64,000 nt of DNA. Origin: Sphingobacterium sp. (GTDB lineage Bacteria > Bacteroidota > Bacteroidia > Sphingobacteriales > Sphingobacteriaceae). Under the pieces are notes generated by a model. The model saw only the letters and a list, made by a program, of their open reading frames with translations, searched no databases and was not told where the DNA came from. Location: NCBI GenBank assembly GCA_031286695.1, contig JAITTY010000005.1:248001-312000 (forward strand). Direction: 5' to 3'. Shown piece after piece: positions 28,039-36,877 of the stretch; the first letter of the stretch is position 1, and every line of letters starts with the position of its first letter. The translations under genes were made by a program, and so were the position numbers.

Positions 28039-30324
28039 ATGATTATGGAGCATATCGACGTCATCCATGCCCGGCAAAATAATCTGAAGAATATTTCTGT
28101 CCGCATCGCAAAGAAAAAGATTACTGTTTTTACAGGTGTCTCCGGATCGGGCAAATCGTCTTTGGTCTTTGAAACGATAGGCGCTGAAGCCCAAAGGCAG
28201 TTTAGCGAAACACAAGGAAGTTTTATCAGAAACCGGCTGCAACACATCGGTGTTCCGGATGTGGACAAAATCGACAACCTAAATGTCCCTATTATTATCA
28301 ATCAAAAAAGATTGGGTGGCAATGCACGGTCGACCGTAGGAACAGCCACCGATGTGTATGCTTCTTTGCGCTTGCTTTTCTCACGCATGGGGACACCTTT
28401 TGTAGGCTATTCAAATGCCTTTTCATTCAATAATCCTTTGGGCATGTGCAAGGAGTGTGAAGGGCTAGGCATTGTGCAGACCGTTGATGTCGAGACCCTT
28501 GTCGACAAGCAAAAATCGTTAAACGAAGGGGCTATCCAATTTCCGACCTTTCAACCAGGTGGCTGGCGCCTGACACGCTACACCCTATCAGGCTATTTTG
28601 ACAACGATAAAAAATTGAAGGATTATACCCCGCAAGAATGGGACCTGCTTCTGCATGCAGCCGAACATAAACCAAAGCACCCTGATCAGGAATGGGGAAA
28701 AACAGTCAAATATGAGGGTATCATCCCCCGCATTGAAAAAGCATTCCTCAAGAAACAGTCTAAGGAAATTATGAGCCGAAAAGAGGCCTTAAACCATATT
28801 ATCATCACCAAAGTTTGTCCTGTATGCAAGGGAAAAAGATTGGATGATAAGATTCTGTCTTGTAAAATAAAGGGCAAAAGCATTGCCGACTGCACCGCAC
28901 TTTCGATCGATGAGCTTTTGGAATTTGTCGGTTCTTTACCGTCCAGCGCTTTTGATGTCATTGTTACTGAACTGCAAAAGAAACTTCAACATATCGTCAA
29001 CATCGGTTTGCAGTATTTGACCTTGGATAGAAGAACAGACACGCTATCGGGTGGGGAAAGTCAGCGTATAAAAATGGTGCGAAACCTGGGGAGCAGCCTC
29101 ACAGATTTACTCTATATTTTTGACGAGCCAAGCATAGGCCTTCATCCAAAGGATTTACAAAATATCGCCGCGATCATTAAACAGATACGCGATAAGGGCA
29201 ATACCGTGTTACTTGTAGAGCACGACCCCGATTTGATCCGCATCGCCGACCAGGTCATCGATATGGGACCGCAATCGGGAAAGAATGGTGGAGAGATTGT
29301 GTATAACGGTACGTTTGAGGGACTGAAAGCATCAACAGGAAAAACAGGCCTGTATTTTGCTAAACGGCCTCAAATTAATAATAAACCACGATCAGCAAAG
29401 AGATACCTGGAAATCGAGCATGCCAATCTGCATAATCTGAAAGACATCCAGGTAAGCATTCCCCAAAACGTGATGACCGTGGTTACCGGCGTGGCAGGCT
29501 CGGGAAAGAGCACACTGATCAACAAAGTGCTGCCCAAATTTTATCCCGAAACCACCATCATCGACCAGTCTTTATTTTCCACGGGCATGCGTTCTAATCT
29601 GTTGACCTACCTCGGTTTGTCTGATGCGATAAGAAAACTGTTTGCAACAGCAAATCAGGTATCCGATAAACTTTTTAGCCGGAATAGCCTCGGCGCCTGT
29701 GAAAACTGCAAAGGTATCGGTATCGAAAAAATTGATTTGGCCTTTATGGATGATATTGAACAGCCCTGCGAGGTCTGCGATGGCTCTGGTTTTAAACCAG
29801 CGGTATTAAAATATCATTACAACTCCAAAAATATCGTTGCGGTGATGGATATGACCGTAGCAGAAGCCTATGATTTTTTCCCGGACAAGCTCTATCGCCA
29901 GTCGTTTGATATGTTACTCCAACTCGGCTTGGGCTATCTCACTTTGGGGCAACGGTCAGACAGTTTTTCGGGTGGGGAAAGACAACGGCTCAAACTGACC
30001 AAAGAACTGAAGCACTCCAATAAGATTATCGTCCTCGATGAACCCAGCACCGGCTTACATCCAAACGATACCGAAAAGCTCTTAAAATTTATCAATAATC
30101 TTGTGGACAACCACAATACATTAATTGTTATCGAGCATAATCTCGATGTGATTGCACAAGCTGACTGGATTATCGATATTGGGCCCGGAGCGGGCAAATA
30201 TGGCGGAAATGTGGTGTTTACAGGTACGGTTGCTGATTTGCTAAACGATACGGTCTCGCTAACGGCAGCCTATTTAAGGCAGCATCTCCACAGTGGCGAT
30301 ACGCATGCGAAAAAAGATATCTAG
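28039..30324 (+). CDS. Short UvrA-paralogue ABC ATPase (antibiotic-resistance type)
   Basis: 761 residues against about 940 for housekeeping UvrA. Two ABC modules: Walker A GVSGSGKSS and GVAGSGKST, signatures LSGGESQR and FSGGERQR, Walker B regions IFDEPSIGLHP and VLDEPSTGLHP. Zinc-module Cys pairs are CKECEG/CPVCKG and CENCKG/CEVCDG. The UvrB-binding region is absent or reduced. The family includes DrrC-like proteins that shield DNA from intercalators. Start at ATG 28039 or 28045 (MEHIDVIHARQNNLKNISV). Divergent MarR and a shared operator support drug-inducible expression. Confidence 0.9.
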   Translation: MIMEHIDVIHARQNNLKNISVRIAKKKITVFTGVSGSGKSSLVFETIGAEAQRQFSETQGSFIRNRLQHIGVPDVDKIDNLNVPIIINQKRLGGNARSTVGTATDVYASLRLLFSRMGTPFVGYSNAFSFNNPLGMCKECEGLGIVQTVDVETLVDKQKSLNEGAIQFPTFQPGGWRLTRYTLSGYFDNDKKLKDYTPQEWDLLLHAAEHKPKHPDQEWGKTVKYEGIIPRIEKAFLKKQSKEIMSRKEALNHIIITKVCPVCKGKRLDDKILSCKIKGKSIADCTALSIDELLEFVGSLPSSAFDVIVTELQKKLQHIVNIGLQYLTLDRRTDTLSGGESQRIKMVRNLGSSLTDLLYIFDEPSIGLHPKDLQNIAAIIKQIRDKGNTVLLVEHDPDLIRIADQVIDMGPQSGKNGGEIVYNGTFEGLKASTGKTGLYFAKRPQINNKPRSAKRYLEIEHANLHNLKDIQVSIPQNVMTVVTGVAGSGKSTLINKVLPKFYPETTIIDQSLFSTGMRSNLLTYLGLSDAIRKLFATANQVSDKLFSRNSLGACENCKGIGIEKIDLAFMDDIEQPCEVCDGSGFKPAVLKYHYNSKNIVAVMDMTVAEAYDFFPDKLYRQSFDMLLQLGLGYLTLGQRSDSFSGGERQRLKLTKELKHSNKIIVLDEPSTGLHPNDTEKLLKFINNLVDNHNTLIVIEHNLDVIAQADWIIDIGPGAGKYGGNVVFTGTVADLLNDTVSLTAAYLRQHLHSGDTHAKKDI

Positions 30325-30361
30325 AACCTGACACCCTAATAAAAATCCCACGTCAATCCTT

Positions 30362-30369
30362 TATTTTTG
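30362..30369 (+). promoter_or_regulatory. -7 promoter element of the AraC gene
   Basis: TATTTTTG fits TAnnTTTG, 17 nt before the ATG at 30386. No clear -33 match. Confidence 0.4.
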
Positions 30370-30385
30370 TAAAAAGATCTCTTGT

Positions 30386-31243
30386 ATGAAATTAGCGAAA
30401 GAAATTTTTGAGGAACCCGAAGTCGCCAATTCTTTTCTGATCGAAACTTTTGACGAGTTGACGGTTAGTGTACTGACATACAGCCGACTGCGTTATCATC
30501 AGATCTTGCTGTTCGAGCGCGGCACAGGCCCTCTGACGATCGACAATAATACTTTCGAAATAAGCGATCATTGTGTCTTCCTGATGTCAAAAGGCCAGGT
30601 GCTCACCTTTCATTCGATAAGGGATACCGACGGATATAAAGTTTCTTTTGGCGATTGTTTCTGGGAAAAAGCACCCCAAAGTGCCAGTAACTGTAAAGCA
30701 GTGCTGTTTAACAATACAAATGCCAACCATCAATTGCAGCTCAGTCCCACAGAATTCGGTGAACTGTCCTTTCTATTCCGTGCCTTGCATGCTGAATATG
30801 GCGCCAGCAACTATATCAACCAACAAGACGCCCTCGCCGCATACTTAAAAATCATTATGATAAAACTGGCCAATGTAAGGCTGACCGAAGAAGCCACCTT
30901 TGACAGTCAGGATTATATGCTGTACCGGAATTTCATGGAGCTGCTCAGCTCCCGTTACCGCAGCCATCATGCCGTGAGCGAATACGCCACAATGCTCAAC
31001 ATCACTACACGCCGGCTAAGCGAACTGTGCAAAAGATGCAGCGGGCTCGGTGCCAAAGAATTGATCAACGGCCAAATTATTGCCGAAGCCAAACGACGCC
31101 TTCAGTTTAGTTCCGCCACCATCAAGCAGATCGCCTACGAACTGCATTTTAATAGTCCCGAGCAGTTCAGTCATTTTTTTAAGAACAACGTAACACAGTC
31201 GCCTGCGGAATTCCGCTTGCGAGCTGTCGGTATTGGGGCATGA
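30386..31243 (+). CDS. AraC-family transcriptional regulator
   Basis: 285 residues. The N-terminal half is a cupin-like ligand domain (LLFERGTGPLTIDNNTFEISD, VFLMSKGQVLTFHSI). The C-terminal HTH_18 has two helix-turn-helix units (VSEYATMLNITTRRLSELCK and IKQIAYELHFNSPEQFSHFFK) and TQSPAEFR. The adjacent HD hydrolase gene has its own promoter and may be the target. Confidence 0.92.
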   Translation: MKLAKEIFEEPEVANSFLIETFDELTVSVLTYSRLRYHQILLFERGTGPLTIDNNTFEISDHCVFLMSKGQVLTFHSIRDTDGYKVSFGDCFWEKAPQSASNCKAVLFNNTNANHQLQLSPTEFGELSFLFRALHAEYGASNYINQQDALAAYLKIIMIKLANVRLTEEATFDSQDYMLYRNFMELLSSRYRSHHAVSEYATMLNITTRRLSELCKRCSGLGAKELINGQIIAEAKRRLQFSSATIKQIAYELHFNSPEQFSHFFKNNVTQSPAEFRLRAVGIGA

Positions 31244-31314
31244 TCCATGTAAGTCCAGGTGATTTTGACATGCCAAACGTATTTATTGGCATTATCCGGT
31301 GCCTACCAAGACGA

Positions 31315-31322
31315 TAACTTTG
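31315..31322 (+). promoter_or_regulatory. -7 promoter element of the HD hydrolase gene
   Basis: TAACTTTG fits TAnnTTTG, 17 nt before the ATG at 31340, giving a very short leader. Confidence 0.45.
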
Positions 31323-31339
31323 TAAAAAAACACATAGTT

Positions 31340-31990
31340 ATGTCAGTAAACCGTTTAAAACAAGTAGCCGGTATCAACATACCGGACAGTAAAATTGCTA
31401 CCCAGGCTACCGAACTTCTTTTGGAACATGGTACAGAATTTATCTACAACCATTCGCTCCGTGTATTTCTATTTTCATCGCTAAATGCACAGCGAAATAA
31501 CCTGGCGCATGATTCCGAATTGTTATATGTAGCCTCCGTATTCCACGATCTGGGACTGGTGCCCCATTATAGCAGCAAAGACTTACGTTTTGAGGTCGAT
31601 GGCGCCAATGCTGCCCGTGACTTTCTGAAAGGCCATGGCATCGCCAACGATAAACTGCAGCTCGTATGGGATACGATAGCCCTGCACACGACCATCGGTA
31701 TCGCCGAGCACAAAGAGAATGAAGTCGCATTAATGTATTCAGGTGTGGGCTTGGATGTGATGGGCGAAGGCTACGAACATCTGACAACTGCGCACAGGGA
31801 AGAAATAATCAGCGCATTTCCAAGAAATGATTTCAAAAAGAATATCATCCCCACCTTCTTCAGCGGATTTGAGCACAAGACCGAAACCACCTTTGGAAAT
31901 ATCAAGGCCGATGTATGCGCGTTTATGATCCCCAATTTTAAAAGAAAAAATTTCTGCGATTGCATCCTGCACTCGCCATGGAGCGAATAA
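31340..31990 (+). CDS. HD-domain hydrolase, cyanamide hydratase-like
   Basis: 216 residues from ATG 31340, which has its own -7 element; a longer in-frame start at 31259 overlaps untranslated sequence. HD superfamily metal ligands: YNHSLRVF, VASVFHDLGLVPHY and ALHTTIGIAEH. The layout resembles the DDI2/cyanamide hydratase branch, which hydrates nitriles or cyanamide; substrate assignment by family resemblance only. It follows the AraC gene by 96 nt. Confidence 0.8.
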   Translation: MSVNRLKQVAGINIPDSKIATQATELLLEHGTEFIYNHSLRVFLFSSLNAQRNNLAHDSELLYVASVFHDLGLVPHYSSKDLRFEVDGANAARDFLKGHGIANDKLQLVWDTIALHTTIGIAEHKENEVALMYSGVGLDVMGEGYEHLTTAHREEIISAFPRNDFKKNIIPTFFSGFEHKTETTFGNIKADVCAFMIPNFKRKNFCDCILHSPWSE

Positions 31991-32007
31991 GTCTACGTGG
32001 AAACATA

Positions 32008-32040
32008 GGATAATCACCTAGACGGTGCTTATCCTGCGTT
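32008..32040. terminator. Hairpin between convergent genes
   Basis: Outer stem GGATAA/TTATCC and inner CACC/GGTG separated by a one-base mismatch each side, then TGCGTTTT. It lies between the HD hydrolase stop and the convergent secreted-protein stop. Confidence 0.5.
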
Positions 32041-32047
32041 TTGACTC

Positions 32048-32575
32048 TTATCGGATAATAATTCGCTTTTCGTTAAATTTTTTCAGATTCGCCTCAGTTC
32101 TTGGAATTAAAGTTATCATGTACACGTCCTTCAAGTCACCCACAAATTTAATAGGCGAAACATAAATTAGCATAATATTAGCTTCATCAACGAGCACTTT
32201 ATTGGGATCGCTCTGGACGAATCGCTCATCAATTTTAAATATTACATTTTCAGATTTGATAGTGGTATATTTATTTTTAAATGCAGATAAACTTATTAGG
32301 ACCGGATTATACTCAGGTTTCAATCCAAGCATAATCACCTTTCGTTCAGTATTGTGCTCCACCGATTGGATGCCATCAGCGTTTAACGTGAGTATGGTAT
32401 CATCTAAAAATTCTTTACCTCGTATTTCAATTGTAGCATGTCTCCTATCATCAAGTTCCTTATAAACAACTTTAGGAACAGAATCTGTTTTTTTGTAGAT
32501 TTCAAATGATTGTTGTCCATAGATTTTCCCAAAGGAAAATGCCGATAATAGTGTTAAAACGAATATTTTATTCAT
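32048..32575 (-). CDS. Secreted hypothetical protein
   Basis: 175 residues with a signal peptide (IFVLTLLSAFSFGKIYGQ). Not recognised. A short N-terminal linker leads into mostly beta-like sequence (ATIEIRGKEFLDDTILTLNAD, NVIFKIDERFVQ, IMLIYVSPIKFVGDLKDVYMI). The RGKEFLDDT segment recalls a carboxypeptidase-like beta sandwich, but weakly. Single gene, AT-rich flanks. Confidence 0.6.
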   Translation of the reverse strand: MNKIFVLTLLSAFSFGKIYGQQSFEIYKKTDSVPKVVYKELDDRRHATIEIRGKEFLDDTILTLNADGIQSVEHNTERKVIMLGLKPEYNPVLISLSAFKNKYTTIKSENVIFKIDERFVQSDPNKVLVDEANIMLIYVSPIKFVGDLKDVYMITLIPRTEANLKKFNEKRIIIR

Positions 32576-32700
32576 TATTTATTATCCAATTGCTTATTTA
32601 TTTGAATTTGCGCGAATATATGAAATCTGAGCTAAATTAGTGGCCGTTTACGTTGAGATTTGTAGATTGCCTCGCCAACATATAAATACCATAGGTAAAA

Positions 32701-32730
32701 TTAGCGCCTCCCTTTGTGGGGAGGCGTTAA
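32701..32730 (-). terminator. Terminator of the small membrane-protein gene
   Basis: 12-bp stem with one G-T pair (CGCCTCCC/GGGAGGCG core, TTTGTG loop), T-rich afterwards on the reverse strand. It lies just past the stop at 32735. Confidence 0.7.
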
Positions 32731-32734
32731 TGCA

Positions 32735-32908
32735 TTAATTAGACCTTTTTTTGACGTAACGCCGCAGCAGTGTACTGGTCACACAGCTGACGATGGTACC
32801 CAGCGCAGCTGTCAATACCGTCTGCGCTACATCGCCAAGCGAGAAGCTGGCCCAGATGGAACAGAGCGTACCACCTAGCGCTGAGATACGAATATCATTC
32901 CACCGCAT
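32735..32908 (-). CDS. Small hydrophobic cassette protein, left copy
   Basis: 57 residues from ATG 32908. Start MRWNDIRISALGGTLCSIWA, then a second hydrophobic run (VLTAALGTIVSCVTSTLL) and a basic tail RRYVKKRSN. That is the size and shape of a small two-helix membrane protein. It is a clear paralogue of the protein at 59436-59606 (same first 20 residues except one). The two genes share a 134-bp block about 85% identical. Here it stands alone, without the upstream partner gene found at the right copy. Holin-like behaviour is speculative. Confidence 0.65.
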   Translation of the reverse strand: MRWNDIRISALGGTLCSIWASFSLGDVAQTVLTAALGTIVSCVTSTLLRRYVKKRSN

Positions 32909-32920
32909 CGGCTTCACTCC
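32787..32920. repeat. Left copy of a 134-bp direct repeat flanking the PUL
   Basis: Aligns gap-free with 59485-59618, with 20 mismatches in 134 positions by eye, in the same orientation. The last 24 bp (from ATTCCACCGC) are identical. It covers the 5' two-thirds of the small hydrophobic protein gene and the last codons (SEADAVE frame) of its former upstream partner. Confidence 0.85.
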
Positions 32921-33090
32921 CACCACTTTTTTAAATAGTCTGGTAGAATAGCCCCTAAATACGCGGCGTACCGTATAAGTTCGCTATCCGCAAAATAGGC
33001 AAACGAATGGATCAGCACATTCCTTCCTAAGTAATTGTCTTCGAACAGACGCTGGCTTTTTTTACAGTTTAAAAATTTGAAATTATGCTT
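32914..33090 (-). pseudogene. Unidentified gene tail upstream of the left cassette copy
   Basis: Open on the reverse strand for about 57 codons with no start codon, ending WWE-stop 5 nt before the small hydrophobic gene. The composition is protein-like (FEDNYLGRNVLIHSFAYF, ADSELIRYAAYLGAILPDYL). I do not recognise it. It occupies the place that the 94-residue protein holds at the right copy, but shares no similarity with it. Confidence 0.35.
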
Positions 33091-33143
33091 TCAATGAATT
33101 ACCGCCCCCCCCCAATCGCTTACTTACCGATAAAAATACTCCA

Positions 33144-33377
33144 TTGCCTGAGCTCCTCCATCCACAGGATCCTAAAGTCTGGATACTGCGTTCCTGTATC
33201 TGCGGATCAGACTTGCATTTTTACGATGGGTTGGTACCCGACACAAGGGTAGGCTCTACTTTCGGTCACAAATTTATCGGTGAGGTGGTCAAGGTGGGCG
33301 ATGCCTATCATCTTTTCTCTTCCAAACTGGACAACTGCATCAAAACCGTGTTAATTCCACCAATGGCCTCAACTTAA
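33144..33377 (+). pseudogene. Zinc-dependent alcohol dehydrogenase with internal deletion
   Basis: The first part matches the N-terminal catalytic domain of zinc alcohol dehydrogenases (ELLHPQDPKV, ICGSDLHFYDG, then FGHKFIGEVVKVG with GHK in place of the usual GHE). It is joined directly to the typical extreme C-terminus (DAYHLFSSKLDNCIKTVLIP). About 300 residues, including the whole Rossmann domain, are missing at an in-frame junction near 33300. The first ~20 residues are also lost. It cannot be an active enzyme. Confidence 0.75.
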
Positions 33378-33388
33378 GATATTTTATT

Positions 33389-33658
33389 ATGATAGCAGAT
33401 CAAACTACACCCGAAGATTTTATCAATGAAAGACAAGGACAATATAGTCATATTAAGGGCTGGGGCATCGATTTTGACCCCAGGAATGATCCGACCTTTC
33501 CCATTAAAAAACGAAATAATGAAGAACACCGAAGATACGCCTGGCAGCGGCCTCCATTACAGGAAGAAACAGTTGAAATACTGAAGTCTGTTGAAAGGCC
33601 GAACCTGACAGCGGTGTATGGAACGAGCAATCCACCCCCAGGGCTGAGCGAGTGATAC
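33389..33658 (+). pseudogene. Truncated conserved ORF following the dehydrogenase relic
   Basis: 88 residues (MIADQTTPEDFINERQGQYS, DPRNDPTFPIKKR, VERPNLTAVYGTSNPPPGLSE). From memory, full-length relatives beside Bacteroidota alcohol dehydrogenases continue after GLSG with an IRR-type segment and about 80 more residues. Inserting one base at the stop restores GVIRI before sequence quality is lost. I read it as a frameshifted, 3'-deleted remnant; a short intact protein cannot be excluded. Confidence 0.5.
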
Positions 33659-33678
33659 GGATCGTCCAAATTTGTTCA

Positions 33679-33722
33679 AAATAATAAGCAGGATCAAAAT
33701 TATTTGGCCCTGCTTATTATTT
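33679..33722 (-). terminator. Terminator of the mannan PUL
   Basis: Perfect 14-bp stem AAATAATAAGCAGG/CCTGCTTATTATTT with a 16-nt loop and a T-rich 3' side on the reverse strand. It is 41 nt past the last PUL gene. Confidence 0.8.
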
Positions 33723-33762
33723 AAACCTGTAATTGTACTATTTAAAACTGATCACTGGCTGA

Positions 33763-36700
33763 TTAAAGTCCGATCTGTATACCTAGATTTACGACACGTT
33801 GATTCTGATACGCATCTCCCGCACTGTTGGACGTCACCTCAGGATCCTGCTGATACAAGGAATAATTCGTCCAGGTCAGAAGATTATACCCACTCAGATA
33901 TAAACGTGCATTGTTAATCCTAAATGGCAGCCATTTATTGGGTAATTGATATCCCAGTTCTATTGTCTTCAAACGTAAATAGGTCGCATCAATAAGCCAG
34001 AAGTCGGACATATAGGTTGACGGGCTATTAATCGTTGTCGGATTAGTCGTTAAGCGTGGAAATTTAGCTGTTGAGGCCGTTTCCGCAGTCCATCGCTCTT
34101 GATGGATCGGTTGAAACTGGCTCTGGAAGGGCTCAATGCCGCTTCCCTGAACGCTAAAACTGTACCCGGTAGTCCCCTGTAGCAGCACATTGAAACTAAA
34201 TCCTTTGTAACTTCCCCCCAAGGTAAGTCCAAAGCTGGTATTCGGTATATTGGGTTTACCGATCACAGTCCGATCATAGTCATCAATCACACCGTCGTTA
34301 TTGAGGTCCTTATACCGCAGATCGCCGGGTTGCACCTCATACCCTCCCGATGGTTTTGGGCTTGCAGCGATATTTTCTTCGGTATAAAAACCATCGTACA
34401 GATAACCCAATGGTTGATTGATCTGCTGCCCTGTCAGCCGCAACCAAGGATAAGCTGGTGCCGGTTCATCCTGAAACAAAATCTTGTTTTTGAAATACGT
34501 CAATACACCTTTAATATTATAGTTAAATGCACCGATATTATTGTTTACATTCAGTTCCAACTCCACACCCCTGTTCCGTACCTTCGCAATATTTGATGGG
34601 GAGACCCCTACACCGATGTGCTGGAAAAGCGACTGTGAAGTGACGAGCTGATCGTACCGCAGGTTATTGAAATAGTCAAAGGTCATGGAAAATTTGTTTT
34701 TCCATAGATTGACATCAAGCCCTATATCAAATGACTTTTGTTTTTCCCAAGTGACATTATTATTTCCCAGATTTCCTTCAGTGATAATAAGTGAAGGCTG
34801 ATGGGTTTCACCAAAAGAATAGCTTCCACCCTCGTTGTATACCTGCTGGTAAAGATAACGGTCACCGGCGACCTTGTCAGACCCCACGATTCCATAGGAA
34901 GCCCGCAATTTAAATAACTCTACAAAGTTAAATGCATCTTTGAAAAACGATTCCTTTGCTAGATTGTATCCTGCCGACACCGCCGGAAAAAGGCCATAAC
35001 GTTGTGCCGCCTGAAAACGATCCGAGCCATTGTATGCTGCTGTCGCATCCAATAAGAACTTCTCTTTAAAGTTGTAGCCTGCGCGCAAGGTATAGCCTTC
35101 AAAATTCTGTGGAATCCAGTTGGTTTTCTTATCCCCCTTTGTTTTATAGGATTCCCGATTATACAGCAGGAGTGCTGTCACCCCATGATCCCCAAAAGTT
35201 CGCGCATAATTGAAATTGGCCTGCACATTCACCCGACTATTGTAATCCCCTTGGTAGGCCCGCAAGGTATAATTGCCCAGCACATAAGGTGCCCCACCTT
35301 TCAGCTGGTAACCGTTCGAACTCGGGTCATAACGATACACAGGTATCTCATCGCGGGCCTGCTCTCGACCATTCGACTCCACGCTGGCATAGGCTACACG
35401 GGTAGAAAATGAAAGCCCCTTCAACCAAGCATTCAGTTCCTGAGTCCCGCCAAATAAAATATTGATATCGTTACGTCGATCCAAGCTATATCCAGACGCT
35501 GCCAGGCGTGCGTTGATCGTCGGTAGCAACTCCTGCGTATCGCTGGCATAGGCGAACGAACCATCTGGGTTGATAAAAGGTGCCGACCAAGGTCTTATCT
35601 TATTAAAATTGAACACCTCACCAACGATATTTCCTGCCCTCGGTGAATTAATACGATTGAAGTTCGCCCGGAAATCCAACCGTAATTTGAGCGTCTTCGT
35701 GGCTTGTACATCTAGATTCGAGCGCAAGTTAAAACGACGATAATAATAGTTATTGTTGACCTTGTCACCTTCATTCTCAAAATTATAAAGGTTTCCATTT
35801 TGGGAGAAAGCCCCACCTGATACAAAATATTTAATACTTTCGCCGCCACCAGTGATATCAATATTTGTATTGTATTGTTGGCTCGATGGTTTAAAGATCC
35901 GGTCATACCAATTGATATCCGGATGGCCATAAGGATCATCCCCGGAACGAAAATGTGCCAAATCTGCTTCACTAAAAGGTTGATTGGAATTGTCGCCCAG
36001 CGTATTTGCTATCGCTTCATTCCATAAGAGCGCACTTTCATAAGCATTCAAAAACTTCAATTTTGTGACTGGGCTCTGCATACCTGACTCGACACGCGCA
36101 TTGATCTTTGGCCGCCCCGATTCACCCCGCCGCGTTTTGACAACCAATACACCATTTGCCCCCTTGATACCGAAAACAGCCGTCGTCGATGCATCCTTTA
36201 AGATCGAAATACTTTCGATTTCATTGACGTTGATCTGCGAAAGTTGTTCATATGTATATTCGATATCATCAACAATAATCAAGGGCTGGTTTCCTTCTGG
36301 ATTCAATGAACTGACACCGCGGATATAAAAATCCGAAGCATCTTTCCCGGGTTGTCCGGAGCGCTGTACCGAAACAAATCCCGGCAATCTTCCAGCCAAT
36401 GCATTCTGTACGCTCGAAGTTGGCACCTGACGGATATCCGCCCCTTTTATTGAACTGACTGCACCTGTACTTGTAAGTTTTTTGGTCGTACCAAACCCCA
36501 CCACCACTACCTCATCAATATCCTGGCTACTTGATTGCATAATCACTTCGATATTTTCCCCCTGCTTTACATCACGTTGCTGGGTATTATATCCTATACT
36601 TGTAAATACCAAGACCTTAGTACCACGTAAGGCCAATTTAAATCGTCCATTTTGATCTGTCTGTGTGGCTCCACCGCCTTTCTCCTGCACTGATACCCCC

Positions 36701-36807
36701 AACAAGGGACCCGAACTATTTTTGACAATACCATTCACCATGGATTGCGCCAATAGTATAAATGGCGTCAAAACCATTATTGTTAACAGATATATGCTCT
36801 TTTTCAT
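33763..36807 (-). CDS. SusC-type TonB-dependent receptor (PUL, copy B)
   Basis: 1014 residues with a signal peptide (LLTIMVLTPFILLAQ). Carboxypeptidase-like domain (about 24-90), SusC motif IDEVVVVGFGTTKK, plug (ALAGRLPGFVSVQRSGQPG, ISILKDASTTAVFGIKGANGVLVV), and barrel to a QRVVNLGIQIGL end. It imports oligosaccharides across the outer membrane with a SusD lid. It lies 70 nt after SusD copy B and is the last gene of the leftward locus. No STN domain, so control is by the locus regulator rather than FecR. Confidence 0.95.
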   Translation of the reverse strand: MKKSIYLLTIMVLTPFILLAQSMVNGIVKNSSGPLLGVSVQEKGGGATQTDQNGRFKLALRGTKVLVFTSIGYNTQQRDVKQGENIEVIMQSSSQDIDEVVVVGFGTTKKLTSTGAVSSIKGADIRQVPTSSVQNALAGRLPGFVSVQRSGQPGKDASDFYIRGVSSLNPEGNQPLIIVDDIEYTYEQLSQINVNEIESISILKDASTTAVFGIKGANGVLVVKTRRGESGRPKINARVESGMQSPVTKLKFLNAYESALLWNEAIANTLGDNSNQPFSEADLAHFRSGDDPYGHPDINWYDRIFKPSSQQYNTNIDITGGGESIKYFVSGGAFSQNGNLYNFENEGDKVNNNYYYRRFNLRSNLDVQATKTLKLRLDFRANFNRINSPRAGNIVGEVFNFNKIRPWSAPFINPDGSFAYASDTQELLPTINARLAASGYSLDRRNDINILFGGTQELNAWLKGLSFSTRVAYASVESNGREQARDEIPVYRYDPSSNGYQLKGGAPYVLGNYTLRAYQGDYNSRVNVQANFNYARTFGDHGVTALLLYNRESYKTKGDKKTNWIPQNFEGYTLRAGYNFKEKFLLDATAAYNGSDRFQAAQRYGLFPAVSAGYNLAKESFFKDAFNFVELFKLRASYGIVGSDKVAGDRYLYQQVYNEGGSYSFGETHQPSLIITEGNLGNNNVTWEKQKSFDIGLDVNLWKNKFSMTFDYFNNLRYDQLVTSQSLFQHIGVGVSPSNIAKVRNRGVELELNVNNNIGAFNYNIKGVLTYFKNKILFQDEPAPAYPWLRLTGQQINQPLGYLYDGFYTEENIAASPKPSGGYEVQPGDLRYKDLNNDGVIDDYDRTVIGKPNIPNTSFGLTLGGSYKGFSFNVLLQGTTGYSFSVQGSGIEPFQSQFQPIHQERWTAETASTAKFPRLTTNPTTINSPSTYMSDFWLIDATYLRLKTIELGYQLPNKWLPFRINNARLYLSGYNLLTWTNYSLYQQDPEVTSNSAGDAYQNQRVVNLGIQIGL

Positions 36808-36877
36808 CCGTTTATATTTATTTATTCATGATTAAAGCCATTCACACTGCCCGCTTCGGTTTGCGTAAATAGACTAA

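Noticed and set aside
28020..28301. Leftward ORFs over the UvrA start region
   Set aside because: Antisense shadow of a clear Walker A region; they also overlap the MarR operator.
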